From the NCBI GenBank assembly GCA_902765735.1, contig CACXBB010000008.1:41760-105759 (forward strand): a stretch of DNA of 64,000 nucleotides, written 5' to 3'. The first letter of the stretch is position 1, and every line of letters begins with the position of its first letter. The stretch comes from an uncultured Eubacteriales bacterium (GTDB taxonomy: Bacteria; Bacillota; Clostridia; Christensenellales; Aristaeellaceae). A program made the position numbers and the translations under genes. Below, one piece after another: positions 24,209 through 32,707 of this stretch. The notes beneath the pieces were generated by a model, which saw only the letters and a program-made list of their open reading frames with translations, was not told the DNA's origin and ran no database searches.

Positions 24209-26575
24209 TTACGGTATCACCTCAAAATCCCCCAATCCCCTGAACACCCGCGTCAGTATGAACCGCGCGCGCTCCATGGGCCGCATGCCCTTTTCAAACC
24301 GGGCATAGGCCCGCAGGCCGGCCTGCACGTCGTCGCGGCGGACGGGCTTTCCGGCGTAGCGCGCCAGCGTCACGGCGCGGCTGAACGCCTTGAAATCGGG
24401 GTTGTCCAGCTCCTTCGCCACCCTCTGGGCGAAGGTATCCGGGCTCTCGCCGCTCTGGGGGTACTGCCCCATGTGGGCAAGCAGCGTCAGGTTGGCGCGA
24501 TAGGCGATCATGGCCCCCTGGGAGGCCCGCCGGGTCTGCCTGCACAGCCATGCGGGGTCGGCGCTCTGGAGCCGCCTCCTCACCCACCAGACCAGCAGCG
24601 CGATCAGCGCCAGTATGATCAATGCGATCAGCACGCCCCACGCCCCGCCGCGCGCGGCGGCCTCGGGTCGGTCCTCGGGTTCGTCCTCCGGCGGGAAGTC
24701 GTCCGGGTCTGGGGTGTCGTCGTCCTGAGGGTCGCTTTCGGGCTCGTCGAAGGGATTGCCCTCCGGCTCCGGCGAGGGCGTGGGCTCCTGTTGGGAGTTG
24801 TCATTCAGGCCGGTTTCGCCGTCCTCAGCGCCCTCGGCGGGCTTCGAGGGGTCGTCCTCCGGGGCGACCGTGGGCTCCGGCCGATCCTCCGGGACATTCG
24901 CGGCATCGCCGTACTGTTCCCCGCCCGCGTCAGAGCCCGTCCCGCTGTCCGATCCCTGCCCGCCGTTGGTGGCGTCGAAGGGAATCCAGCCCAGCCCCTT
25001 GAAGTACACCTCCGCCCAGGCGTGGGCGTCCATGCCAGTCAGGGTGGCGGTGCCGTCCACACCGGGCCGGGCATAGTAGCCCTCGACGTACCGCGTGGGC
25101 AGCCCCGCGATGCGCCCCATCACCGCCATGGCCGAGGCGTAGTAGCTGCAATAGCCCTGTTTGCTGTCCAATACGAACCACGACACGAAGTCCCGGCCCC
25201 GGGGCGGATACTCCACCTCCAATTTGTAGCGCATGTTTTTGCGCAGGTAGTCGGCAATGGCCACGGCGCGCTCGTAGGGATTCCGGGCGTCGGCGGTGAT
25301 CTCCATGGTCAGGGCGTAGAGCCCGTCCTCGATGCCGTCGGGCAGCTGGCTGTGGGCCGAGAGGATGGAGCCGTACTGGCTGTCGTCGTCCGTATCGCCC
25401 CACAGCGCCGCCTGCATCAGCGCTTCGCCGTGGACGGGGCTGAGCGCCTCCAGCGCGTAGCTGTCCCCGCGCTCGGCCACGCGGGCCATGAACATCTCGC
25501 CCGAGGAGTTGTAGTACACCGCGTTGGACAGGGCCATGTCGAAGTCCTTCATCCTGCCGGGCACGAACAGCGTGCTGGTGCCGGAATCCAGAAGCTCCAC
25601 CGACGCCCTGACGGTTTGAAACGCCTCCTCGGGGCTGTCGAAGCGCAGATCGAACACCCGCTCCCGCACCAGGCGGTGGGTGACATCGTAGTACAGATAG
25701 CGGTTCTTGGGGGTGATGTCCACCCAGGAATAGCCGGTGTAGGTGGCGCGTATGGTGCCCCGCAGCAGTATGGGGGCATCGGACGTCACCCGCATCACCG
25801 CCTTGGGATCGGGATTCGCCGGGCCGCCCAGCATGGCCACGGGCTGGCCGTCCACCTCTCCGCCGTGGTTGTAGCCCTCCTCCGCGATGGAAAAGGCGAT
25901 GCGCTCATGGGTGAAGTTGAAGTACTGCTCGAACACGCTGCGCACCCGGGCGGCCAGGTCCTCCATGGGCTGCCAGGTCACCCGGCCCGCGGGCATCAGT
26001 ATAAGTGCCACGGCCACCGCCAGCGCCGAGGGCAGCAGCACCCGCAGAGCGAGACGGTCCCGCTGCACGCCGTCGGACAGCGCAAACGCCGCCGCCCCGG
26101 CGATCAGCCCCGGCACCGCCGCGGCGATGGAAGCCCGCTGGGACATGCCGTGACTGAACACCAGCATGGCCCCGAGGATCAGTATCGCCATGGACGTGCC
26201 GCCGCGCTTATAGAGCATCAGGAAAAACAGCGCGCCGAACACCAGCGCGGCGCAGACCAGCAGCGCCTGCACGCCCTCCGTGGCTACCGTGCCCTGTCCG
26301 GCCTCGAGGGCCGCGGGGATGGCGCGCAGGTCGGCCAGGTGGGTCAGCGCCCAGCCGCCGGTCGTCAGCGCCAGCGCCGCCGCGCCGATCACCGCGCCCG
26401 CCGTGGAATACGCCGCTGCGCCGCCAAGCAGCGCCGACAGCAGCGCCGCCAGCCAGATGCGCAGGCCCGGAGGCGCGCTGAGCGCCGTGCCGACGGTGGT
26501 CAGCCCGCTGCCCGCGAACGCCGCCGCCAGCAGCGCCGTCAGCGCGATGCGATGGAGTTTGGTATTGTTGTTCAT
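24209..26575 (-). CDS. Membrane transglutaminase-like protein (TgpA type)
   Basis: 788 residues. About six N-terminal membrane helices (to about residue 210), an extracytoplasmic region with a transglutaminase-like core whose catalytic Cys, His and Asp are in DSKQGYCSYYASAMAV, MDAHAWAEVY and WIPFDATNG, then an acidic Pro/Glu/Asp-rich linker, one membrane helix (WGVLIALIILALIALLVWW) and a C-terminal DUF4129-like tail. Third gene of a MoxR-DUF58-TgpA operon, a common arrangement thought to act in envelope protein maturation. Substrate unknown. Confidence 0.93.
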   Translation of the reverse strand: MNNNTKLHRIALTALLAAAFAGSGLTTVGTALSAPPGLRIWLAALLSALLGGAAAYSTAGAVIGAAALALTTGGWALTHLADLRAIPAALEAGQGTVATEGVQALLVCAALVFGALFFLMLYKRGGTSMAILILGAMLVFSHGMSQRASIAAAVPGLIAGAAAFALSDGVQRDRLALRVLLPSALAVAVALILMPAGRVTWQPMEDLAARVRSVFEQYFNFTHERIAFSIAEEGYNHGGEVDGQPVAMLGGPANPDPKAVMRVTSDAPILLRGTIRATYTGYSWVDITPKNRYLYYDVTHRLVRERVFDLRFDSPEEAFQTVRASVELLDSGTSTLFVPGRMKDFDMALSNAVYYNSSGEMFMARVAERGDSYALEALSPVHGEALMQAALWGDTDDDSQYGSILSAHSQLPDGIEDGLYALTMEITADARNPYERAVAIADYLRKNMRYKLEVEYPPRGRDFVSWFVLDSKQGYCSYYASAMAVMGRIAGLPTRYVEGYYARPGVDGTATLTGMDAHAWAEVYFKGLGWIPFDATNGGQGSDSGTGSDAGGEQYGDAANVPEDRPEPTVAPEDDPSKPAEGAEDGETGLNDNSQQEPTPSPEPEGNPFDEPESDPQDDDTPDPDDFPPEDEPEDRPEAAARGGAWGVLIALIILALIALLVWWVRRRLQSADPAWLCRQTRRASQGAMIAYRANLTLLAHMGQYPQSGESPDTFAQRVAKELDNPDFKAFSRAVTLARYAGKPVRRDDVQAGLRAYARFEKGMRPMERARFILTRVFRGLGDFEVIP

Positions 26576-26594
26576 TGCGTAACCTTGCTTGATC

Positions 26595-26795
26595 AGTTAG
26601 AAATTGGGAATGGGGAATTGGGAATGGGGAATTGAGGACGACCTCTTCCGGCGCTTCGCGCCACCTTCCCCTGAAGGGGAAGGCATAGGCTGCGGCTCCA
26701 AAAGCCTTCCCCTTCAGGGGAAGGTGGCAGCCCGAAGGGCTGACGGAAGAGGTCGCAGCCCTCATTCCTAATTCCTCATTCCTAATTCCTCATTC
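26595..26795. repeat. Modular repeat: GGGAATT arms around inverted hairpin cassettes
   Basis: Left arm 26597-26632 alternates GGGAATG and GGGAATT; right arm 26762-26794 alternates CATTCCT and AATTCCT. Between them 26637-26755 is an inverted cassette pair with stems GGCGCTTCGCGCC (left) and GGCAGCCCGAAGGGCTGAC (right). The right arm starts at the DUF58 stop codon. It lies inside the MoxR operon between DUF58 and TgpA. Confidence 0.87.
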
Positions 26796-28013
26796 TGCGT
26801 CATATTCATCCTCGACATCCGCCACCCTGTGATCAGTGGCATCAAAGCTCCAAGGGTCCCGCCGCAGGGCCTCCACATGGCCCATGCGCAGGCGCTCCAG
26901 CATGGTCAGCGTCTCCTCGCGGGCATCGTCGGACACCCACACCAGCCGGGTGGTGATGCCGGACTGCTGCATCCTCAGCGCCATATCGGCGATGCGGGTG
27001 GTGAGCCGCGCGGTGACGAGCACTGCGCCGCCGGTGCGCTGCAGCCGCCCCATCATCAGCATGAGCACACGCTCATAGTCGTAGGGGCTGTCGAAGGCCA
27101 CCTTCAGCATGGCGTCGGCGAAGGCGGGAAAATCCGTCGGGAACTGCCCCGCCACCTCGCCGGGGTGGGCGTTGGTCAGCGGCATGCGCACAGGATAGCC
27201 CGCCTCGAGCTGGGCCTTGGCGGCGTCCAGGCTGGCCTCGCACACGCAGTCCTCGATGGAGAGCTGCTGGTCCCGGAGCGTCGTCACCCGCTGTAAATCG
27301 GGGATGATCAGCGTGTCGGGCCGGGCGCTCTCCTCGTAGGTGCGCACCATCAGTTCCCGCTTGCGCAGGCTGAGCTTCCAGTGCACCTTCTTCAGCTCGT
27401 CGCCGTCCTGCCACTTGCGCACGTCGGAGGGGGAGGCGGTGTCCTCGGTGGCGGTGGAGCGAAACTCCGGCCCCATGTCCGCGTTTTTGAGAAGCATCGG
27501 CGCGATATCGGTCACCCTCGGGCACACCTCCATCCGCGCCAGCTTCGCCCCCGGCCGGCGGGACAGGCAGACCATGCCGAAAACGTCCTCCACGCTGATC
27601 CTCGTCACCCCGGCTTCGTATACCCCCCGGTGGGGGCACTGGAGCACCTGCCGGAAGGTGCGGGACACAAAGGGCGGGGTGGTGACGTTCACCGTCTGCG
27701 CGGCGGCGTAGCCCGAGGGCACGCTCAATTGCACCCGTATGGCCGACACCGGCAGAAGCGAGGTGTGGCGCACGGAGAACACCGTCATCAATTTGTCGCC
27801 CCGGGTCACCCGCGCCTTGACGCCCTTCAATTCCAGCTTCACCGACCACAACGTCCACGCCACCGATATGAAGCCCAGTATCAGCATCACCAGCAGCATG
27901 AAAAACGCCAGGTAGTAAAGCCGCGTGCCCGTGGACAGCCCCGCCGAGAGCAGCGCCGCCATGCACAGCGCGTAGCCGACGCGGCGCGCGTTGAGTATGT
28001 TCATGGCGCTCAT
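26790..28013 (-). CDS. DUF58-domain membrane protein
   Basis: 407 residues. Two N-terminal membrane helices, a beta-rich region, and the DUF58 core (SPSDVRKWQDGDELKKVHWKLSLRKRELMVRTYEE) that belongs to the von Willebrand A-like family and normally works with MoxR ATPases. I place the start at 28013 because it overlaps the moxR stop as ATGA; an ATG at 28004 is possible. The stop is followed directly by GGAATTA heptamers. Confidence 0.92.
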   Translation of the reverse strand: MSAMNILNARRVGYALCMAALLSAGLSTGTRLYYLAFFMLLVMLILGFISVAWTLWSVKLELKGVKARVTRGDKLMTVFSVRHTSLLPVSAIRVQLSVPSGYAAAQTVNVTTPPFVSRTFRQVLQCPHRGVYEAGVTRISVEDVFGMVCLSRRPGAKLARMEVCPRVTDIAPMLLKNADMGPEFRSTATEDTASPSDVRKWQDGDELKKVHWKLSLRKRELMVRTYEESARPDTLIIPDLQRVTTLRDQQLSIEDCVCEASLDAAKAQLEAGYPVRMPLTNAHPGEVAGQFPTDFPAFADAMLKVAFDSPYDYERVLMLMMGRLQRTGGAVLVTARLTTRIADMALRMQQSGITTRLVWVSDDAREETLTMLERLRMGHVEALRRDPWSFDATDHRVADVEDEYDAE

Positions 28014-28957
28014 TTCGTCTTGACCGGCACCTGCACCGACCCCATGACGTTGTTGAGCACCCGCTGGGCGGTCATATTGCGCATGCGGGCCTCGGGGGAG
28101 AGCACCAGCCGGTGGGCCAGCACGGGCTCGGCCATCGTCTGCACGTCCTCGGGCACGACGTAATCCCGCCCGTCCAGCAGCGCGTGGGCCTGGGCTGCCC
28201 GCACCAGCGATATGGCCGCGCGGGTGGACACGCCCAGTTGCAGCGCCCCGCTCTTTCGGGAGGCGGCGGCGATGCCGGACACGTACACCCGGATCTCCTT
28301 GGCGGCGTAGACCTTCTCCACCTCCTGCTGAAGCCTCACGATGTCGGAGCTTGTGCAGATGGGCTTTAGATCCTCCATGGGCCGGGCGGAGCCGGTGTAG
28401 CGCTCCAGTATGTCGGCCTCCTCCTCGGCGGTGGGATAGCCGATGGAGATGCGCATGAAGAACCGGTCGAGCTGGGCCTCCGGCAGCGGGTAGGTGCCCA
28501 CGAAGTCCACCGGGTTCTGGGTCGCCAGCACGATGAAGGGCCGGGGCATCTGATAGGTCACGCCGTCCACCGACACCTGGCCCTCCTCCATGACCTCCAA
28601 TAGCGACGACTGGGTCTTGGGCGAGGTGCGGTTGATCTCGTCGGCCAGCACGATCTGGCTCATGATCATGCCCGGGCGGTATTCCAGCTCGCCGGTCTTG
28701 AAGTTGGCCAGGGAAAAGCCGGTGATATCGGAGGGCGTGATGTCCGGGGTGAACTGTATCCGCTTGAACGAGCAGTCCAGCGACCGCGCCAGCGCGCTGG
28801 CCAGCGTGGTCTTGCCCACGCCGGGCACGTCCTCGATCAATACATGGCCGCGGCACAGAAGCGCGATCATCATCAGCGCCACCGCGTCCTCCTTGCCCAC
28901 GATCACCTTGCCCACGTTTTTCTTGAGCAGCTGCGCAAAGCGCTGTGTCACCTGCAT
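28010..28957 (-). CDS. MoxR-family AAA+ ATPase
   Basis: 315 residues. Chaperone-like AAA+ ATPase that matures or assembles a partner complex. Walker A is GVPGVGKTTL, Walker B is QIVLADEINRTSPKTQSSLLEVMEE, sensor region LATQNPVDFVGTYPLPEAQLDRF. Start at 28955-28957 (MQVTQRF) follows AAGGAGA by eight bases. First gene of the operon with DUF58 and TgpA. Confidence 0.95.
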   Translation of the reverse strand: MQVTQRFAQLLKKNVGKVIVGKEDAVALMMIALLCRGHVLIEDVPGVGKTTLASALARSLDCSFKRIQFTPDITPSDITGFSLANFKTGELEYRPGMIMSQIVLADEINRTSPKTQSSLLEVMEEGQVSVDGVTYQMPRPFIVLATQNPVDFVGTYPLPEAQLDRFFMRISIGYPTAEEEADILERYTGSARPMEDLKPICTSSDIVRLQQEVEKVYAAKEIRVYVSGIAAASRKSGALQLGVSTRAAISLVRAAQAHALLDGRDYVVPEDVQTMAEPVLAHRLVLSPEARMRNMTAQRVLNNVMGSVQVPVKTK

Positions 28958-28994
28958 AGCAAAGTCTCCTTGCAAATCAAACTGATCCAACATA

Positions 28995-29023
28995 AGTATA
29001 CATTTTTGGCCTCCGAAACACAA
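28995..29023 (-). promoter_or_regulatory. Promoter of the moxR operon
   Basis: Minus strand TTGTGT (29018-29023), 17 bp, TATACT (28995-29000). Confidence 0.7.
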
Positions 29024-29050
29024 GGAAATCTGTGCAAAACCGCAAACCTG

Positions 29051-29059
29051 TGCTATAAT
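29051..29059 (+). promoter_or_regulatory. Extended -10 of acpS
   Basis: TGCTATAAT, with TATAAT at 29054-29059. It predicts transcription from about 29066, so a GTG at 29070 would be nearly leaderless and the GTG at 29106 is the better start. Confidence 0.68.
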
Positions 29060-29105
29060 ATTAAAAAACGTGTCTTATTTGGGCCAAATTGTGGGGGGAT
29101 TTTCG

Positions 29106-29474
29106 GTGATTTTGGGCATCGGACTTGACCTTTGCGACATCGGGCGCATCGAGAAGGCCATCGAAAAGGAGCGCTTTCTCGAAAGGGTGTACACCCCGGG
29201 CGAGCGCGAACGCATACTGGCCGCCGGAGGCGCGCGCCGGGGTCAGATCGCCGCGGGCACGTTCGCCGCGAAGGAGGCCGTGGCGAAGGCCCTGGGCACG
29301 GGCTTTGCGGGCTTCGGCCCCGACGCCGTGGAGATCCTGCCCGACGATAACGGCCGCCCCGCCTGCACACTGTACGGGCGCGCCCGGGCGCTCGCGGGCG
29401 ACGCCCGCGTGCACGTCACCGTCACCCACGAGTCCGGCTTCGCCGCCGCGACAGCGATTGTCGAATCAGAGTGA
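29106..29474 (+). CDS. acpS: Holo-[acyl-carrier-protein] synthase
   Basis: 122 residues from GTG 29106. Transfers phosphopantetheine from CoA to ACP. The N-terminus ILGIGLDLCDIGRIEKAI carries the Mg-binding Asp, FAAKEAVAKALGTGF the second motif with catalytic Glu and Lys, and HVTVTHESGFAAATAIVE the C-terminal motif. GGGGGG precedes the GTG by about eight bases. Commonly followed by nnr (NAD(P)HX repair), as here. Confidence 0.95.
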   Translation: MILGIGLDLCDIGRIEKAIEKERFLERVYTPGERERILAAGGARRGQIAAGTFAAKEAVAKALGTGFAGFGPDAVEILPDDNGRPACTLYGRARALAGDARVHVTVTHESGFAAATAIVESE

Positions 29475-29475
29475 A

Positions 29476-29641
29476 GATAACAGAGTACAGAGTGCAGTTT
29501 TGGTTCAAATCCCTCCGGGATTTGTTCTGATTAAAACTCTGATTACAAGGATCGTTCAATACTCCGTAACCCTATAATCAAAAGAAATCCGCAGGATTTC
29601 CACCAAAACTGTACTCTGCACTCTGCACTCTGTACTCTGCC
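29476..29641. repeat. Inverted repeat with CAGAGTA/CAGAGTG arms
   Basis: Left arm ACAGAGTACAGAGTGCAG then TTTTGGTTCAAATCCC hairpin; the right arm (29580-29641) is its reverse complement with AAATCC-GGATTT hairpin and TGCACTCTGCACTCTGTACTC. It sits between acpS and nnr, starting right after the acpS stop. Confidence 0.85.
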
Positions 29642-29655
29642 CAAAGGAGGTTCCC

Positions 29656-31137
29656 ATGATCCCACTCATCACCCCCGCCGACATGCGTCAGATGGAGCAG
29701 CGCTTTTTCCGGGAGACCGGGGTGGCGTCCATCGAACTGATGGAGGTCGCCGCCCGGGCGCTGTGCGACGCGATCCTCGCGCGCTACGGCGCGGAGCGGA
29801 CGGTCTATATCGCCTGCGGCCCCGGCGGCAACGGCGGCGACGGCTACGCCTGCGCACGGATGCTCCGGCAGGCGGGCGGGCGTGCCGCCATCGTCTCCGC
29901 GCGGGAACCCAACTCCCCGGACGCCGCCGAAAACCTGCGCCGCGCCCTGGAGGCCGGCGTGCCGGAGGCCCCCGCGGATCGCCCGGACGTGTGGGTGGAC
30001 GCGCTGTACGGCACGGGCCTGTCCCGCGCCCCCGCCGGCCCCGCCGCCGACCTCATCCGCCGCATCAACGCCGACCGCGCTCAGGGCAGCGCCGTGGTGG
30101 CGGTGGACATCCCCTCCGGGCTGAACGGCCTGACCGGTACGGCCTATGACCCCTGCGTCGCCGCCGACGTGACCGTCGCCTTCCAGTACGCCAAGCCCGG
30201 CTGCCTGCTGGCCGACGGGCCGGACGTGTCGGGCGACATCGTGACGCCGGACATCGGCATCCCCGCGTCCTTCTACCCCGCGGGCAGCCCCGCGCTTTCG
30301 GAGGACGCCGACGCCGTTGCCGCCCTGCCCAAACGCCCCCGGAACTTCCACAAGGGCATGGCGGGGCACCTGCTGATCGTGGCGGGCAGCTTCGGCATGG
30401 CGGGCGCGGCGGCGATGTGCGCGCTGTCGGCGATGCGGACCGGTGCGGGGCTGACCACGGTGGCCTGTCCCGCGTCCGTTGTGCCCGTATTGCAGACCCT
30501 GGCCCCCTGCGCCATGTGCGCGCCCCTGCCCGAGCGGGACGGCGCCCTCGCCCCGGAGGCCGCGGGGATGCTTCGGGAGCTGCTGCCCGGCAAGAGCGCC
30601 GTCGTGTGCGGCTGCGGGCTGTCCCGTAGGGCCGCGCCGGAGGTGATCGGGGTGCTGCTCGACGGCGACGTACCGACGCTGTTCGACGCCGACGCGCTGA
30701 ACCTGATCGCGGCGCATCCCGGCCTGAAGGCGTCCCTGCGGCCCCGGCACCTGCTGACGCCCCACCCCGGCGAGGCCCGGCGGCTGCTGGACCGTCCGCT
30801 GACCGATCCCCTCGCCGACGCCCGGGCGCTGGCCGGCCTGGGCGCGCGGGCACTTCTGAAGGGCGCGACCACCGTGATCATGACGGAGGACAGGCCGGTG
30901 ATCTCCGCCCGCGGGACCAGCGGCATGGCCAAGGGGGGCAGCGGCGACTGCCTGTCCGGCATCATCGGGGCGCTGATGGCCCAGAATCCCGCGCCGGACC
31001 CGGCCGAATGCGCCGTGGCGGGCTGCCTGCTGCACGGCGCGGCGGGCGAGCTGGCCCGCGCGCGCAGGGGGGTGCGCGGCATGCTCCCCACGGACCTCAT
31101 CGACGCGCTGCCGGAGGTCCTGACGCGCTATGAATGA
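29656..31137 (+). CDS. nnr: Bifunctional NAD(P)H-hydrate epimerase/dehydratase
   Basis: 493 residues. Repairs hydrated NADH and NADPH. N-terminal YjeF epimerase domain (about 1-215, CGPGGNGGDGYACARML) and C-terminal ADP/ATP-dependent dehydratase domain (about 220-490, with HPGEARRLL and the nucleotide site GGSGDCLSGIIGAL). AAAGGAGG precedes the start. The stop overlaps the next gene by eight bases. Confidence 0.95.
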   Translation: MIPLITPADMRQMEQRFFRETGVASIELMEVAARALCDAILARYGAERTVYIACGPGGNGGDGYACARMLRQAGGRAAIVSAREPNSPDAAENLRRALEAGVPEAPADRPDVWVDALYGTGLSRAPAGPAADLIRRINADRAQGSAVVAVDIPSGLNGLTGTAYDPCVAADVTVAFQYAKPGCLLADGPDVSGDIVTPDIGIPASFYPAGSPALSEDADAVAALPKRPRNFHKGMAGHLLIVAGSFGMAGAAAMCALSAMRTGAGLTTVACPASVVPVLQTLAPCAMCAPLPERDGALAPEAAGMLRELLPGKSAVVCGCGLSRRAAPEVIGVLLDGDVPTLFDADALNLIAAHPGLKASLRPRHLLTPHPGEARRLLDRPLTDPLADARALAGLGARALLKGATTVIMTEDRPVISARGTSGMAKGGSGDCLSGIIGALMAQNPAPDPAECAVAGCLLHGAAGELARARRGVRGMLPTDLIDALPEVLTRYE

Positions 31138-31591
31138 CTTCGCGCGCAGGCTCCGCGACGCCGCCCGGGCCCGGCTGCCGGAGGGCGCGTTCCTGCGGCG
31201 GGACCGGGGCGACGCCCTCTACGTCACCGACGCCCCCCTGCACGGCGGGACCGTCGACTGGGCCGCGGCGGGCTTCGTCTGCCGGGAAGAAGGGGGCCTG
31301 ACTCGGCTGACCCCGTCGGCGGTCTGGCTTGCCCGGCTGGCGGCGCTGTACCCCGAACCCCCCGACCCCCTGAGCCGATCCCTCCGGCGGTTTTCCGGTC
31401 CCCCGGACGACACTGTCCTCAAGCTGTTCGCCCGGGCCGTGAAGCGGCTGGACGGCGGCGAATGCGATCCCCGTTATTCCCGCGACCTGCGGCAGCGCGC
31501 TGCCGTGTGCCTGCGAGAGCATAACCCCGGCGGCGGGCTGTACGCCTGCGCGCTGGCGAATTATCTGATAGAAAAGGAGCGAGAATCATGA
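31130..31591 (+). CDS. Conserved-looking protein of unknown function
   Basis: 153 residues, Arg- and Leu-rich, no signal peptide or membrane segment. Features: LHGGTVDWAAAGFVCREEGGLTRLTPSAVWLARLAALYP in the middle and YSRDLRQRAAVCLREHNPGGGLYACALANYLIEKE at the end. Its start overlaps nnr by eight bases and its stop overlaps the next gene by four, so it is translationally coupled on both sides. I do not recognise the family. Confidence 0.8.
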   Translation: MNDFARRLRDAARARLPEGAFLRRDRGDALYVTDAPLHGGTVDWAAAGFVCREEGGLTRLTPSAVWLARLAALYPEPPDPLSRSLRRFSGPPDDTVLKLFARAVKRLDGGECDPRYSRDLRQRAAVCLREHNPGGGLYACALANYLIEKERES

Positions 31592-32211
31592 AGCTGCAAT
31601 GGCTGGGCCATTCCTGTTTTGCCGTCACCCTGAGCGACGGCCGCGTGATCGTCACCGATCCCTACGACGAATCCGTGGGCTATCCCCCGCTGCACGTCAG
31701 GGCCGACATCGTGCTGTCGAGCCACGACCACTTCGACCACAATTACTTCGCCGCCGTGGAGGGCGACCCGGAGATCATCAACCGGCCCGGCGTCTACGCG
31801 CGCGGCGGGGTCACCATCACCGGCGTGGCCAGCTTCCACGACGAGGTCCGCGGCGCGAAGCGGGGCGAGAACGTCCTGTTCGCCGTGCAGGACGGGGACA
31901 TGAAGCTCGTCCACCTGGGCGACCTGGGCCACCTGCCCGACACCGACGAGCAGAGGGCGATACTCAGCGACGTGGACGTGCTGCTCATCCCCATCGGCGG
32001 CACCTTCACCATCACCACCCCGGAGGCGGTCAGGCTCATCGAGACCTTCAAGCCCCGCACCGCCATCGCCATGCACTACCAGAATAAGTACTGTCAGTTC
32101 CCCGTCGCCGACTGCGCCGGGTTCGTCGCCGCCACCCACGCCCGGACCCTCCCCAACGTGGTGGAGCTGTCCAAGGGCGCGCCGGAGGGCTGCTGCGTGA
32201 TGGAGATATAG
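31588..32211 (+). CDS. Metallo-beta-lactamase-fold hydrolase, UPF0173-like
   Basis: 207 residues. Metal motif HDHFDH in VLSSHDHFDHNYF, further ligands His in ASFHDEV and Asp in HLGDLGH, and a terminal His in AMHYQNKY. Matches the UPF0173 branch of MBL-fold hydrolases, whose substrates are unknown. Last gene of the acpS-nnr group; overlaps the preceding gene by ATGA and has AAAAGGAG upstream. Confidence 0.92.
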   Translation: MKLQWLGHSCFAVTLSDGRVIVTDPYDESVGYPPLHVRADIVLSSHDHFDHNYFAAVEGDPEIINRPGVYARGGVTITGVASFHDEVRGAKRGENVLFAVQDGDMKLVHLGDLGHLPDTDEQRAILSDVDVLLIPIGGTFTITTPEAVRLIETFKPRTAIAMHYQNKYCQFPVADCAGFVAATHARTLPNVVELSKGAPEGCCVMEI

Positions 32212-32215
32212 AGTT

Positions 32216-32500
32216 GATTTTGGAGAGTGGAGAGTGGAGAGTGAAGAGTGGAGAGTGGAGAGTGAAGAGTGGAGAGTGGAGAGTGGAGAGTGGAGAGTGG
32301 AGATATAGTCAGCCGCGCACATAACATTGCGGGAATAACAACCAATGTTCCCGCGAATAAGCGTGTCTTTGTGACAGGAAATCACATTGCTTCGTTCTCA
32401 GGCATTCTTCATCTCCACTCTTCACTCTCCACTCTTCACTCTCGGGCGACGCCCTTCATCTCCACTCTTCACTCTCCACTCTTCACTCTCGGGCGACGCC
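32216..32500. repeat. GAGAGTG heptamer arms with a 47-bp tandem repeat
   Basis: The 32212-32707 gap holds no gene. Left arm 32219-32303 is twelve or so GGAGAGT/GAAGAGT units. Right arm is two 46-bp copies (32408-32453, 32455-32500), each CACTCTTCACTCTCC-type heptamers plus GGGCGACGCC. The GAGAGTGGAGAGTGAAGAGT alternation is the same in both arms. Confidence 0.88.
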
Positions 32501-32547
32501 CGACGGTTTTCCGATTGTCGGGACGACTGTATAATTCCCTGTTGATT

Positions 32548-32593
32548 AAAAACCCGGGTCCGCCCGCGCTGCGGGGGCGAAACCCGGGTTTTT
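32548..32593. terminator. Strong bidirectional terminator
   Basis: Arms AAAAACCCGGGT (32548-32559) and ACCCGGGTTTTT (32582-32593) with an inner CGCCCGC stem. A run of five T follows on either strand. Confidence 0.88.
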
Positions 32594-32627
32594 CTGTGTC
32601 AAGAAGGGTTTGTAAACAAATGGCATC

Positions 32628-32656
32628 TTGTTCCGGCCGCGAAATCCTGCTATAAT
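32628..32656 (+). promoter_or_regulatory. Promoter of the large secreted protein
   Basis: TTGTTC (32628-32633), 17 bp, TATAAT (32651-32656) preceded by TGC, so both -35 and extended -10 are present. Confidence 0.82.
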
Positions 32657-32707
32657 GATCGCATAAAATGTGGAAACCCTGCCGACTTTTACCAGGAGGT
32701 AACGACT

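Noticed and set aside
32216..32305. Possible CRISPR-like array
   Set aside because: The 7-bp units are contiguous, without spacers, and no cas gene is present.
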